A stretch of 64,000 nt of DNA, taken from assembly GCF_029227915.1 (NCBI RefSeq), contig NC_079879.1, positions 23,326,501-23,390,500 on the forward strand, read 5' to 3'. Positions 31,360 through 43,393 of this stretch are shown one piece after another. Source of the stretch: Hydractinia symbiolongicarpus. Lineage: Eukaryota > Cnidaria > Hydrozoa > Anthoathecata > Hydractiniidae. The position numbers and the translations under genes were made by a program. Positions within the stretch are counted from its first letter, which is position 1. Each line of letters begins with the position of its first letter. Under the pieces are notes generated by a model. That model made no database searches, had not been told where the DNA came from, and saw only the letters and a list, made by a program, of their open reading frames with translations.

Positions 31360-33760
31360 AGAAAAAGCCCTGGGATTGAGGGTGCTGAAGTGCACCAGGG
31401 AAAACAGTATATCACACATTTAAAAAATCGAACATATTTTAACAAGTTTTGCAAAAAAAGTTATTACAAAGTTTCCACACTGTACAGTTTGTAACACGTC
31501 ATATCAAAGAAATTTACAGTTATCTGAATTCCTGTCGAAGAATCCATTGAATCTCTCATTAAACCGATGTAAGGAATACCAAACAAAAACATACAACACG
31601 GTTATTTGAATTTTCAAAACTCACATTTCAACCTCGACCCCGGGCTCTTTGTCTCTTTTATAACGGGATGGCAAAAAGAAAAAAAGCCCTGTGATCGAGG
31701 TTGCTCACAATCTACATTATTCTATGTTTATAACCGCTGAAACAAAACGTCTAAAAATATAACCATGTGCAACAACAACAAAAAAATATATAAAAATAAA
31801 AATGGAAAATGTTCAAAGAATCAAAGGTGTCTAACAACCGTTCATAAAAAGCGAAATACGCTAAAACTATATACTTGCTTTGCCATTCCAGAACTCAAAA
31901 TACAAGAAATTAATAGTTAAAAACACATAAAAGAGAATTATAAAAACTTGAATCATTTGGTATATTGTATATCTACCAAAACATTTCGATCCAAAATATT
32001 AAAAGAACAGACCCAAACTTATAATCAAGAAAATCACGCATAAAATCAAAGAAGATAACAATGCAGCGTTTTCGAATTTAAGAATCGAATATATTTCAAA
32101 CGATCGTAACGTAACAGTGATTAAAGTTTAGGTTTTAGGTTTAGGTTTATTATAACGACATGAACACTGAATCACACAGTCTGCAGTGTTAAAAACAGTA
32201 ACAACGGAAAAATACTTTTTACAGTTTACGTAAATTCTTCTCTAGGATATACACGCCGTTTTCATAAGAATAGTGTGTTTTAGTTTTAACCTCCATGTTC
32301 TTAACTTTTTTGATAAATGCTATCCTCATTATTCTCAATATGTTCTTAGCATGACTATGGCCTGGAAATATATAATGTCTTAAAAAATAAAGCCTGCTAT
32401 AAGTTACTATAGCTAGCTAATGGCAATTTCTACTACATGGAACGGCTTATTGGTTGGACACAAAAGTGCAGTTCGTTTGATATACAATAAAAAAAGTAAA
32501 CTTCTAATCAATTTTGTGCGTCATACAAATGTTCATATTTAAAACAAACTATCAGGCTTAGACATATTCATAGGATATTCTAAACTTCTGACCCATTTTT
32601 CATAGTGTATTCTTACAAAAAGTTCTTAACTTTCGTGACAAATACTATCCTCGTGGCCTAAATATGTATAATGTCTCAATAAAAAAAAGCTTGCTATATG
32701 TTGCTATAGCTATTGGCAATTTTTTTTATATTTAGAAAAAACAATCATGGTTTGACATATTCTTAGAATATTCTTAACTGACCCTGAGTATATTCTTACA
32801 AAAAAGAAATATGTTCAGGCGCAAGACAAAACATATTTAACTTCATATTTAAGGGAAAGTTTAGCTCCAAAAGTGTAAACGGCTTAAAAAACGTTATTCA
32901 CCTAAATTCATTTCTCTACCAGATAATCTAAACAACACACCTGTTTTTTCTTTCGCCTTTCTCAGTAGGCCGCTAGCTAGCGTTCTCTGGATAAAAGTCC
33001 AATCAGTTTTTTACTTCGATTACTAAACTTCGCCTCATCCCAAAGAAAACAAATTGAAAATGTACAGCTAGCTACAATTGTCTGACACATTCCAATCAGT
33101 TCCCGTTTTGACGTTATATCATCGTACGTTTTTCTTCTTTATAACAAATATTTCTGACAACAACATAAACTTTTTTTACTCTTGCTCGACAACAACACTC
33201 GCTCTACAACAACGGTTTTGTTTTTTACATTTTAGATTCGAATTAAATTCATATTCAAATGCTATACAACCTCGGTCCCAAATCACGAAAAGGGAAAATA
33301 TTGAAGAAACAAATAAGCTTTAATCTAACCTCATGATGAGTAAACATAGTTTGAAATAACTTTTTTCAGAATTACTTTGAAAAAGTGACAACCTTCCTCG
33401 CTTCGGTTTTCTTTTTTTCAGTTGATAAACTTTGTTTCCGTGAGATACGGCGCGCACATGATAAACCGGGGGTAAATTTAAATTATTCTATCTATAACCA
33501 CCAACGGTGCTTTTAAAACAAAAAAACATATAAAAACATTTAAAAATAAGATAAAATTTAGCTTTAGTTAAATAAAGAAAAAGAGTTTTATTTTTTAAAG
33601 TAATAAGAAAAGAAAATTAAGCATTTAAATAGTAACCCCCTGATTCGCGTTTTTTTTTTAACTTGATAAATTTTAGCGTAACGCCATGTAATAAAAAATT
33701 GAACCGTACTTTCCGTGTCGTGGACTCACACTCACACAAGCGTATTATTTTATATAGATT
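31360..33760. repeat. Long dispersed repeat, copy 2, rearranged
   Basis: Relative to copy 1 (1185-3028) the blocks are permuted: the caccagggaaaa...acagtttgtaa block comes first (31390-31490), then the gaattcc...ataaccgctgaaac block (31530-31900), then the shared right part (32050-33120 and 33640-33760). About 500 bases at 33120-33640 have no match in copy 1. The phrase aaaagccctg(g/t)gat occurs twice (31367 and 31684), consistent with an internal duplication. It ends at gcgtattattttatatagatt, the Helitron-type end. Confidence 0.65.
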
Positions 33761-34020
33761 GACGAAGGTAGTATTATTGACGTCGCGCTGTAACTTCGGA
33801 AAATTAAACGTATCAGACATACCTTTTTCGGCGACATCAGAGAAAAATGAAGATATCCACCTTGCTTGTTACAGACACACACGGAGACACATTCAGCGTA
33901 TTATTATAGAGATCTATCTATCTCTTCCGAGAAATATTACCTTCAACCAGCGAAATATTACCTTCAGCCAGCACCTCGCAAGCTCGATCTATGCTTTTGA
34001 CCTCTGGTAATTTCTTGCGA
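33761..34020. repeat. Second, short Helitron-type end and inverted repeat
   Basis: acacacggagacacattcagcgtattattatagaga-type end at 33876-33912 lies only 150 bases after the first. It is followed by an imperfect inverted repeat (ctatctatctcttccgagaaat at 33915 against aaatttcttggtatagatag at 34018). Probably a nested or truncated second insertion. Confidence 0.45.
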
Positions 34021-34559
34021 AATTTCTTGGTATAGATAGACAAAACAGTTTGTATTGTATTACTATATACAGTTTTTTTCATACGTAACTTTAATTTTAT
34101 AATGAGTTTATAATGAGAAAAAAGTAGTTTTTGGTTGTAATGACATGATATACTTTTTTATGTGAAATATTCTACGCCACTAAAGGGCACTAAAATGGTA
34201 TATTGGTAAAGGATGAAATTATTTAGCAACATTTAAAACGACATGTATAACCACATAATTGAACTAAATGACGAATTTAAATGATTCGTCTAAAAAAAAA
34301 TAATATAGCTAAATATAGTGCAATATTATTAGTCGATGGCAGCTATAAAGCATAACAGGCTAGTGTCATGGACGTACTTAACATATCGTGACAATTCTTA
34401 TTGCCTACAATTTGCAGGAGGGCAGCTGAAAAAAGTTTTCGTAGTGATTATTATTATTATAATTATTCCGAATATTTATACAGGATATAGACACTTCAGT
34501 GTTGGAAACACTATTATCAATGTGGGTCCTGTGTTCGGAATGTATACATTACGTATACA
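34021..34559. other. Non-coding AT-rich spacer
   Basis: No supported gene or repeat. Confidence 0.3.
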
Positions 34560-34715
34560 CCGATAATACCTACCCCATTTCCCTCACATGACATGGGTTG
34601 ATCCGTAGCTGTGGTAAAGGCACTTGCTAAACATGCCCACGCTGTAGACCGAACCACAGACCTTGTGATTGCAAAGCAAACTCCATAACCACAAGACCAC
34701 GCGCTTTGTTGATTC
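34560..34715 (-). repeat. tRNA-derived SINE-like sequence
   Basis: On the minus strand the head reads tggtcttgtgg (box A, 34699-34689) and, 44 bases later, ggttcggtcta (box B, 34655-34645), matching the two internal polymerase III promoter boxes of tRNA genes with correct spacing. The acceptor stem does not pair and there is a body of over 80 bases beyond, so it is a SINE head rather than a tRNA gene. A TA/TC-rich microsatellite lies upstream (34716-34735). Confidence 0.55.
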
Positions 34716-34744
34716 TCTCTCTCTCTATATATGCATACATCCAT

Positions 34745-34935
34745 CTCTGTAATAATAGCCGTCGGCTGTCTTTCGCAAGGACGAAATACTGCGTACCTGT
34801 ACTAAAGCGCTCCACCTGATCGTGTGCCACAGTTTACGGCTCTTATTAAGTGTTCCTCAGAGTGATCAACGCCGGGTCACATATTTACTTGTGGCTTAAC
34901 CCAGCGTTTCGACGTCGGTTCTCCCAGCTAGTCTA
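34745..34935. repeat. Dispersed repeat, related to 36590-36720 and 57990-58030
   Basis: Shares (t)gtaataatagccgt with 57998, and gtac...cacagtttac, tcaacgc(c/t)ggg and ttcgacg(t/c)cgg with 36595-36690. Family unknown; order of blocks differs between copies. Confidence 0.45.
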
Positions 34936-35769
34936 TATCAAAATAGCCGTCTGCGTGTTCAAATGGGTTACCGATATTCTTTTGATCTTCCCACGCTTTT
35001 TAGCGTTGTTTAATCGAAAACCCTAATTTATTTCTCTAAGTAATTTAACTATTTCAAATCATTAACTTCCTCCAAATTATTAAAATAAGTGATTAAATTG
35101 TTATTTTAATACGCCTCTTCTAATATGAACCCCGTGATCTCAATCGCCGATTCCCCTCAGGAGCCATAAAAAACAAGTGCGACATAATTTTACCGACTTT
35201 GTTTTGATCGCTCAGCCTCATGCTACGAAGGCCATTTTGGTTTGGAAGTGATGGTGTCAGGTTTGTAGGTCTCCTTTTGACCATTATCTCATATATACTT
35301 TTTATCTATGGAAATATTTATTTTCTGTATGTTTTACATGTCTATTACATTATCACGTTTACTAGCCATGTTTAAAATTTAAACAACAAATTTTAAGATT
35401 TTTGGCTATGAAAATAGACTTTTAAACAGCATCAAATATAGCTATCCTTATTTGTTCCTATTATTTTAAAGTTTTTATTCAGTTTGTAATGTAATTATTT
35501 ATTTTTTATGTTGAGTTGTGGCTACCTATCTAGCTAGCTCTGGCTAAAAAGTGAAAGTAGCTAAGCAAATGCAGTTTGGTTACAACAAAATTCTCAAGAT
35601 AGCTTTAGATAGCTAACCTTTTATCACTTTCATGAATTGCTGAGTGATTGTTTTAGCTGCTCGGGGTGACGACAGGCTGCTTCCTGTATTTTCATTTAAA
35701 TCACGCCTATACGCATGTGCAGCACGGTTTACCTGTAAAAAGCAATCAGCTGTGTTAGCAATGGACTGC
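34936..35769. other. Non-coding spacer with tagctagc-rich repeat
   Basis: The stretch 35513-35590 (gctacctatctagctagctctggctaaaaa) recurs at about 58385-58450, a dispersed repeat. No gene seen. Confidence 0.4.
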
Positions 35770-35772
35770 TTA

Positions 35773-36391
35773 AGGCGGTGATACACGATCCGATTAGTCG
35801 AATTCGATTAATTGGATCGTGTATCATGTAAAAATCGTATGCTTTCAGCATGCTCAGACTTGTCGAATTCGATTTTTAAAAAGTCGGACCGGTTCAACTT
35901 TTTCGATTAATCGAAAGATTTTTAACCAATCAAAATGCTTAAAATCTGTACATCCAATGTGCGTTTAAAAAAGTTAGTTTCTATATAAAAAATAAACATT
36001 AGTAGAGGAACTTTAAAAACATCATGTCGTCAAAAAAGGATAAAACACAAATCAACGAGATTTTTATCAGTGAATGAAGCTTATTAACAGAAAAGTAACA
36101 AATAACACACTCCGTTTCTAATGTTTTTGTAAAATTTTTAGTTGTTGTAATAATAACTGTAACATCAGCGAGTTCAACTCTGTCTCCGCTTTCTGAAGAC
36201 ATTTTAACGAAAGGAAATTATCAAAAATCTGTCCAGATTTTAATAATGTTCAATATTATTTCGATAAATTGAAATCGATTAATTGGATCGTGTATCATCA
36301 CCTTGCCACCTTTTAAGTTTCGATTTAATTTTAATGCTTGATATAATTTCGACAAATCGAATTCGATTAATCAGATCGTGTATCACTGCCT
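35773..36391. mobile_element. PIF/Harbinger-type MITE, 619 bp
   Basis: Flanked by TTA (35770-35772 and 36392-36394). Ends aggcggtgatacacgatccg and, inverted, aggcagtgatacacgatctg; further pairing gattaatcgaattcgatt. Three-base TTA target and GGC-rich ends are hallmarks of PIF/Harbinger. Two extra copies of the end sequence lie inside (35816-35835 and 36276-36305, both reading ggatcgtgtatcat), so the element seems built from nested or duplicated ends. No transposase. Confidence 0.75.
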
Positions 36392-36399
36392 TTACTATG

Positions 36400-37690
36400 A
36401 TTTTTTTTAAAATGGGTATTTTGCGTTCTCAGTTCAGCGTAAAAAATATTGACTGACTGTTTTAGCTTTGACGGGGTAACAACAGACTGTGAACTTTCTT
36501 TTTAAGCTAAATGTATGGAAGTGTTATTTTTTGAAGAATGCTCAACCGCAATGTTGTGTGCGCTTCACTCAATTTACGACATATTGTACCTGTACCAAAT
36601 GTGTGGTACAGTTTACCGTTATTAAAAATCAGGCGGTCAACGCTGGGTAACACAAATACTTTAACCGGCCTTTCGACGCCGGGACACTGGCTCGTTTCTC
36701 TACAATATTAGCCGTTTTCTGTTGTTTTTGTGTGTGTGTGTGAGAAAAGTCCTGCTATGCAAACACGAAATGCGGTATAAAATTTAATTTTCCTCCTTTT
36801 TCGTGCTTTTACAAAAGCTTTTGTTTAATTTACAAATTCTTATACAAAAGTCATTAGCTTTGTTTGTTCCTTAGATGCAGTTTCTTTGTTTTGAATACGG
36901 GCCTGTCAACGTTACGGACAATTAACATCGCGTTGTCTATTTCGTTAAAAAGTTTTAATTATTCGCGCCATTTAAAAAAATTAACAAGAACAAGTTTTAT
37001 GATAAGTAGAAGAGAACAATAAATTTTAAGAAGATTTTGTAAGTGAGTTTTTTTTGTTTAATAAATTTTGTCTGAAGCAGGATGCGCTTATTTTTTTGTT
37101 GAAATTGTTCTTATGTTTTTAACTGAATACAAAGAGTAAGAAGTTGTCAAATTTAGCTTTGTACAAGAGGAGGAGCCTCTTTCTTAACCCCAAACAAGCA
37201 GCGTTACAGTACTAAGAAAAATGTGCAGTTTCTACTGCTTTCGTGCCTATGTATTTTTCCGTGCCTGTGTATTTTTCCAGGGTACTATCAACAGTGTTCC
37301 ATCAGGCCAAGAAATTCAATTACTCCAGGCACGCATTTTAAGATTGGCAGAATTTGATCGATTGCAGTAGGTGTTCTGGTGTTGTAAGCGTTACAAAATG
37401 TACGCTTTGTCTTTCTGCTGTAAAAATAGCCAATTCTTTTTTGCGAAAATAAGGTTTTGGCTACTTTTTTAGATTAGACATTGAGGTTCTGTAACCTAAG
37501 CACCCAGTGAAGCAAATTCGCGCTGCCACTATCATGATCAGTAAAATATATTAATTCTTATTTAATGGACACACTAAAATCAAAAGTACCTGCTTATCGT
37601 AAAAACAAACAAACACACAAACCAGTAATCTAAAAAAAATGTCAATTAATCTTATTGGAAAAAGAATCTTTTACAGACTGTGTTTATGTA
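36400..37690. other. Non-coding spacer
   Basis: Contains the 36590-36720 repeat mentioned under 34745, a (gt)n run at 36729-36742, and the duplicated phrase gcctatgtatttttccgtgcctgtgtatttttcc at about 37241-37276. No gene. Confidence 0.4.
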
Positions 37691-37727
37691 ATCGTAAAAC
37701 GAGAATGTAAGATTCTCGTATTACGAT
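37691..37727. repeat. Hairpin, 16-bp arms
   Basis: atcgtaaaacgagaat (37691-37706) pairs with attctcgtattacgat (37712-37727) with one mismatch and a 5-base loop. Confidence 0.75.
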
Positions 37728-37757
37728 ATTCCCATTGAATGTCAACGAATACAGGAA

Positions 37758-38120
37758 TTAATAAATTCGTTCAAATTCGAATTCGGAGCTAACGTATGGT
37801 CCTGAATATGCAATTAAATTGATGGCCACGCTGGTTTCTTTTCCTATGCAACTAATTTTTTTCCCAATCCTACAAATGTACAAAAAACACATTTGGAAAT
37901 CCCCAGTTGCTAAATTTCCATTCGTCAAAGTAAGACATTCGTATGCAGGAATAGCTTTTCTAAAATTTGTATCTTTTACTGGGTAAAGAACTAATACAAT
38001 TAAACCCTTTCGCATGAAGGTCGTGAAATTTTTTAGAAATAGCAATTCAAATATTTTGCTCGGATTGATGTAGGGCGGTACCAAAGGCACTCGATGTTGT
38101 GAAAAATTCAACTTTCTCAA
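37758..38120 (-). other. Unassigned 120-codon open frame
   Basis: Long for this AT-rich DNA, with balanced composition and eight Cys/Tyr-type core residues, but no motif I recognise and no start context or promoter evident. It lies 740 bases beyond the end of the ADAM gene on the same strand, so a fragment of a decayed neighbouring gene is possible. It may equally be chance. Confidence 0.2.
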
Positions 38121-38855
38121 AATGATAACCCAGCTGAAACGCAGTGCATGTCACTAGTACTTAAAGGGTTAAACACATAACCATGACTTAGAAATTGATC
38201 AACTTCCAACCTTACCATGCTTTTCGCCCCTTAATATGGAAACGTTCAACACTAAGGACTTCAAAGGTGTGTTAAAACAAGGCTGTTTTACTGTTTTCTT
38301 TCTTGAGTGTTTTGATCTATTGTCTTCAATAAAACTAGGCATAGAAACAATCGACATGTTACAATTTTTAGTTTTTAGTGACACCCTTGATACAACCAAC
38401 TGCCAAAAATAATTTTTTTACATATATTTAAAAGCTTGTGTAATTAGGTCAATTCTGAAGATTTTTTTCTATGTAAGTTATGAAAATGTAAATGTGCATA
38501 AGCGTTTTGATTTCTATCCTAAAGTATGACGTCACCCAATCCATTGATCTGAAAATTTCAATTTTGCGAATCCCTAATTTTTGAGATATTTATATTGTCC
38601 GTCTTATAACAGTTTGGAAAATTAGATTAAATTGTTTGATATTTATTTGACCAACCTTCTTTTTTCTGTTTCTTTTTTCTTTTATAAAACATAGAATTGC
38701 CCGGTAAAAATTGGTTTTAATAAAATTACGCTTTAAAAGTTAAATTTGCCGAAGTAAATATATACCATTGGAAAAAATACAAATTAATGATGTCTTAAGA
38801 TTATTTCAAAGAAAATTAGCACGGGTATGGTGAGAACAAGATGATGTTAAAAAAA
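38121..38855. other. 3' flank of ADAM gene
   Basis: No ORF. A minus-strand AATAAA (tttatt on +) at 38642-38647 could be its polyadenylation site, giving a 3' UTR of about 210 bases. Confidence 0.35.
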
Positions 38856-41325
38856 TCATATCGTAATATGTATAATTAGTTTAAAACAAGCTGGTAACAA
38901 TAAGAATTGATTAATCTTGTTAACAGCAGAAGAATTAATTTGATCTAACTGCCCATTTTTATTACTGTTGCTTGTGATATCATTAAAATCGCTTGTAGAC
39001 TGATCGCAGAATGCTCCAGTCCAGCCATCTTCACACACACATTTGCCTTGTGATGAGCAAACTTCACGATGCTTACACGTTTTATTGCAATTTGACGTCA
39101 AGTTCACTGCAATACATTCGTTGTTTATGCAATATTGGTTGTATCCACAGGGTGTCCAATCAAAAACCATACCTAAAGTAAATAAAGACCTATCCATTAA
39201 AAAATAAACAAATTAAAAGACAAATAACATGGTAAGTTTGGCGTTCCTGCAAACTTACTTCTTATTTACAAATTCTAGCAATTAATGTTAAACACTGCAG
39301 TTAGGAGCATTCTTTAATAAGGTTCCCTGCCTGAATCAAAAAAAAAATTCGTTAGTAATAGCATATAGTAACAACGCAAGGCCGTTGATTGTATGTAACA
39401 TGTGCACATTTTTTTACTGATAACCCATATACTTTAGGAATTACCATCAAGAGATCATTTTTAAAGTGGCCGTTTAGAGAATAACTCACGATAAAAAATG
39501 TCCTCGCAGGCAAGCACTAAATTTAAGTCTTACCGGGATCACCTTGCTGTCTTCCCAAATCAGCGGAGCCAGTAACACACATCTTAACATCTCCATTAAC
39601 CTTTATATGCACATTTGCACGAGTTGAATGGAAACCTACAACTGGATATTCTTTGGTTACATTCATACATTGCAACTTTCCACACATCTTACTTTCGTGA
39701 AGACATTTCTTTAAAGACTTTCCTTCTGTAATGCCACAATGTCCATAAGTTTCCCCAAGCGTGTTAATGCTGTAGCAGGTCTCAATTGCACTTACAGAAT
39801 CTTCGCCAAATAAATATTTGCATTGATGAGTTTGAGAATAACACTTGCCATTAACACACACACCACCGTGAGTGCAATTTGTACCATTTGACTTGTAGAC
39901 ATCATTGCATTCAGGTGACGTACCGTCGCAGTAATCAACAAGATCACATTCGGTATGCGCGTTTCGACATATTGTCCTATTTGATGCTATGTTGCAGCTG
40001 ACACAACAATCACCATAAGCGCACTCTGCACCGTATGTTAATCTACATGTTGATGGATTGCAACATAAGTTTGTGCAAAAGGTGACACTTCCGCAATCAC
40101 ATTCTTCATTCTCTTCAACGATGTTATTGCCACATTTCGGTGCGGGCTGCATCGATATATTTGGTTTATTTTTCAAACACAGTGCGTTTTCGCTTGCCAA
40201 ATACGCATCCATTGAGTTGATACTACATTTTGAAAAATGTTTTGGAATTGGGTAGGTACTCCGGGGATACATTATGCAATATCCTGAAGAATCCACACAT
40301 GCACAATGAACTTCATCGTGGGTCATATTTAAGTTATGTCCTATTTCATGAGCCATTGTTCCAGACACAAAAGAATAATGAACATCAGTCTTATAATTAC
40401 TTAAGCCACCCGACCAAGCTTTTGAGCACATAGCACCTACATAGGCAAGACCGATGACGTCATTATTAAAGTTTTGCGCTGTCAGCAAATGAACATTATC
40501 GGGATATATTATGTTCTTTTCGGCATAAAACATGAACTGTTTCAAAACATTGTTTGCATCGTCTGTTATGTTGATCTTATCTCTTTCGTTCCAGATCTCT
40601 ATGCCAACCAAGACGACTCGTACGTCAAGCGACCTGTAAATAGTATCAATCGAGTGTACAATGTCAATACTTCGTGCTATATTTGCACTTACGTCACCTA
40701 GCCTATTGTATAGTGAATTAGAATGAACTAAATATAATTCTATGGTTGTCATGTCTTCGCGATGAAGGGCGCTATTACTTGATCTTCTTCGCCGTGTTCG
40801 TTCATAGTTATTACTGCGGACTTCTTTATAACGAATCGATTCGTAATCTTTGGATATCTTTTGGTATGTAGTTAAATTTCCTGTAAATAACTCTGATGAC
40901 TCACTTAGCGTTCTTTTAAAGTGAAGGTCAATATCATAATTTACTTCACGGCACATAACGCTTATAAATATGCTACCATTTTGATTTTTCGCAAGATCTA
41001 TTTTAACAGATACATCACAAGTCTGTTCACTTCCTCTGTATAAGTATATCCCGTTTGTAGGAACGCGTTCCTTAAGTTTCACGTCTCCATGAAAGGTGTA
41101 TACTGATATACTGGGCACCATCGGGGCGTCATATAAGTCAACATTGTATGTTTTGTTGAGATATCTACCCAGCAGCCATATTTGAATTGAATTACATTTT
41201 TCAATTTCTTGAGTACACGATTTTGTCACTTCAGCCGCAACATATTGATCCGTGACATTCGCTAATGTACCGAAACTCAAATGTAGTAAAGCAAAAACCA
41301 CGCATGTAGCGATCACATGGCACAT
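38856..41325 (-). CDS. ADAM-family metalloprotease (two exons)
   Basis: Secreted or membrane-tethered zinc protease that trims cell-surface proteins. Exon 1 41325-39534 (donor gtaaga), exon 2 39172-38856 (acceptor tttag); joining restores GDPG-MVFDWTPCG in frame, a conserved ADAM junction. Residues: 1-20 signal peptide (VIATCVVFALLHLSFG); prodomain to about 180, ending TRRRRSSN, a furin-type site; reprolysin domain about 195-390 with zinc site HEIGHNLNMTHD (about 326-337, all three His and the following Asp present) and Met-turn CIMYP (about 350); disintegrin about 395-480 (CGNNIVEENEECDCG...ECDLVDYCDG); cysteine-rich to about 600; exon 2 adds an EGF-like module (CSSQGKCVCEDGWTGAFCD) and a short hydrophobic tail (FLLLPACFKLIIHITI). 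That tail has no cytoplasmic part and may be a GPI signal or mean a secreted form. All catalytic residues intact. A 600-codon exon is unusual for animal ADAM genes. Confidence 0.93.
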
Positions 41326-41350
41326 CTTTCGTGTTTTTGTTTCTTATGTC

Positions 41351-41381
41351 GCTTATAAAGGCTGGTGTTAATTTGACGTCA
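41351..41381 (-). promoter_or_regulatory. ADAM promoter: TATA box and CRE palindrome
   Basis: On the minus strand, TGACGTCA (41381-41374, perfect cAMP-response/ATF palindrome) lies about 15 bases upstream of ctttataagc (TATA, 41360-41351), which is about 27 bases before the start codon region. The 5' leader must therefore be very short. Confidence 0.5.
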
Positions 41382-41429
41382 AATATATCTGTTTGTTGAA
41401 CAAAAATATTTCAGGTATTTATCTTTATG

Positions 41430-42905
41430 GAGGGGCGAGGACAGATTTTTTTATGGTTTTATAATTTTATATCTGTATTGCAGATAACCATTTTCCCTAT
41501 TTAATCTCTATCCCGAACAACTTCCCTTGCAATGTAAAGCTAAAACTGAATAAGCTTTTTCTTTATTATCTGGTACTAACTTTTGATAGGCTTGTCCCAA
41601 CTGAATTAAAGATGGCACATCAATAGTACGTCATGAAAGGAACAAATTGGACTCAATAAGTTTTGCTTATGTTATGACTATGTCACGGCATCTTAAAATT
41701 AAGCCAGAATATGACTCGTTTTAAGTTACTGAGAGCCAAATCAAATTTATTTAACATTTCTGATTTTTTTACATAGTGTGCATGAAAAAATATAAATACT
41801 TTTTGAATGCTAACTAGAAATTTTGCTTTAAGTCTTTCTGCGCAAATTTCTGTGTAGCTATATTGTATATCTCTAAAACAGTTCTCTAAAAATTCACAAA
41901 ACAAACTTTTAACTGGCTACATGCCAAAATGACTTCTTTAAATTTACAAGTATATAGCTAAGGGTAGGTTCCATACAACGGTTTTTTTCCTCCAGAGACC
42001 TCGAAAGACTCAACATAATATCATGCTTCAAGCTCCTGAAGGTAGAACTCATTCGACTTTTTCAGCGCGTATTTTTTTCTCTCGAACTTTATAACCAATG
42101 AAGTTCAAGAAAATGTAAACAATTGTGCAGTCCATTTTATTCAAGAAAACTATCAGGAAAAACAAAAACTTTAAAAAAAAACATTAAAAAATAACAACAC
42201 CTTTCAGAAAAAGTTGTTGGTATTAAGTCAAGAAGAAAAAATTAAAAAATTCTTTTAGCATCACTACTTTTTGAGTAGTTAAATTTATAAACTAACAATA
42301 ATTGATAACTGTTCCCTCTTTACATCTCATCTTTTTAGTTGCTATTTCCTTTTATGCCTTCTTTTAATTCTCTGCCATAAAAAAATGTTGTTATTATTTC
42401 CCAGCAAAAGGTTTATTCTGTTTACGGCATCCATTTTATTCTGAACATCTTTTCTCTCAAGCGGGTAATTGATTTCCATTAAACCTAAATTGAATCAAGC
42501 TTGGCATACTTATAGTACGTCACAAAAGGACCAAAGTGACAGCAATAATTTTTTTTGCGTGAGCACATTTTCGGTGACGTCAACAAAAGCTTGACATTTG
42601 TTTAAAATGCCACTATCTGCTTAAAATTCAATTACTGTAGTTTTAGAGAGAATTTTTACATTTTTACAATTTTTACAGGTTTCAGAAAGCTAAACAAAGG
42701 TTATTAACATATTCTTCAGTTTCTACATAGATGGCATGAAAAGTTGCCAAAAATTGCCCGAAAGTCCGGGTTTTTATGATTTTCAGGTAAAAACCGAAAA
42801 AATCGAAAACATTCAAAATGATTCTTAAATATTGAAATTTAGTAAGTATCAAAGCCATGCAATATAGCATTAAGGAGTTACTAAGGGCCGAACAGAGTGA
42901 AGCTC
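41430..42905. repeat. Old copies of the 61.0-61.8 kb TTAA element family
   Basis: Two stretches, 41590-41700 and 42490-42830, match the inside of the TTAA element at 61033-61782, which is on the opposite strand: tagtacgtca(c/t)...aaagga, gtgacgtca, tgccactatctgcttaaaat, ttgccaaaaattg. A decayed end (gggccgaacag at 42889) matches ggaccgaa(t/c)aggg. Boundaries unclear. Confidence 0.6.
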
Positions 42906-43393
42906 CAACTCAAGAGAAAAATGCTTTCTAGTTCCTACGATCGAGCGGAAAAACGATCGTATAAAAACTTACCTTATAAGTGGCTATTAAAAATAGCATT
43001 CCTCGCTTCTAAGCTTAAATTTGTTCCAAATAGAAATATTCTGTTCATTTTGTTTGTATTATAGAGCTCCTATGTATATTAACCGCATATCAATCCTTTG
43101 GAGATGGTCTAGTTTAGCTAGCTAGTTACACCACGCAAATCTGCACTCGTTTAATGTTCGTAGCTCTTCTCAATGTTGAAAAATTATCATCACAGTAAGT
43201 TAAGTGACAGTCAGTTGCTCCAATTTAACAAAGCAAAAATAGATAAGAAACCACGAAATTTGTTTTTTAGTATTTTTTCTGCATCGTTAAATAATAACTA
43301 CTCTCAGAGTATGAACTTAACAACCGGAATATACCATCCATGCTCCATTAAACGCCCGTCTAAAACAAACGTCCGTCTTAAATAAACGCCTAG
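42906..43393. other. Non-coding spacer
   Basis: No gene; includes the outer part of the foldback element below (aaacgcccgtctaaaacaaa at 43349). Confidence 0.3.

Noticed and set aside
33663-34010. 115-codon plus-strand ORF over repeat ends
   Set aside because: Runs across two transposon ends; no domain.
34645-34699. Functional tRNA gene on minus strand
   Set aside because: Box A and B fit, but acceptor and anticodon stems do not pair; better a SINE head.
40058-40701. Plus-strand ORFs across the ADAM gene
   Set aside because: Shadows of the disintegrin and protease coding strand.
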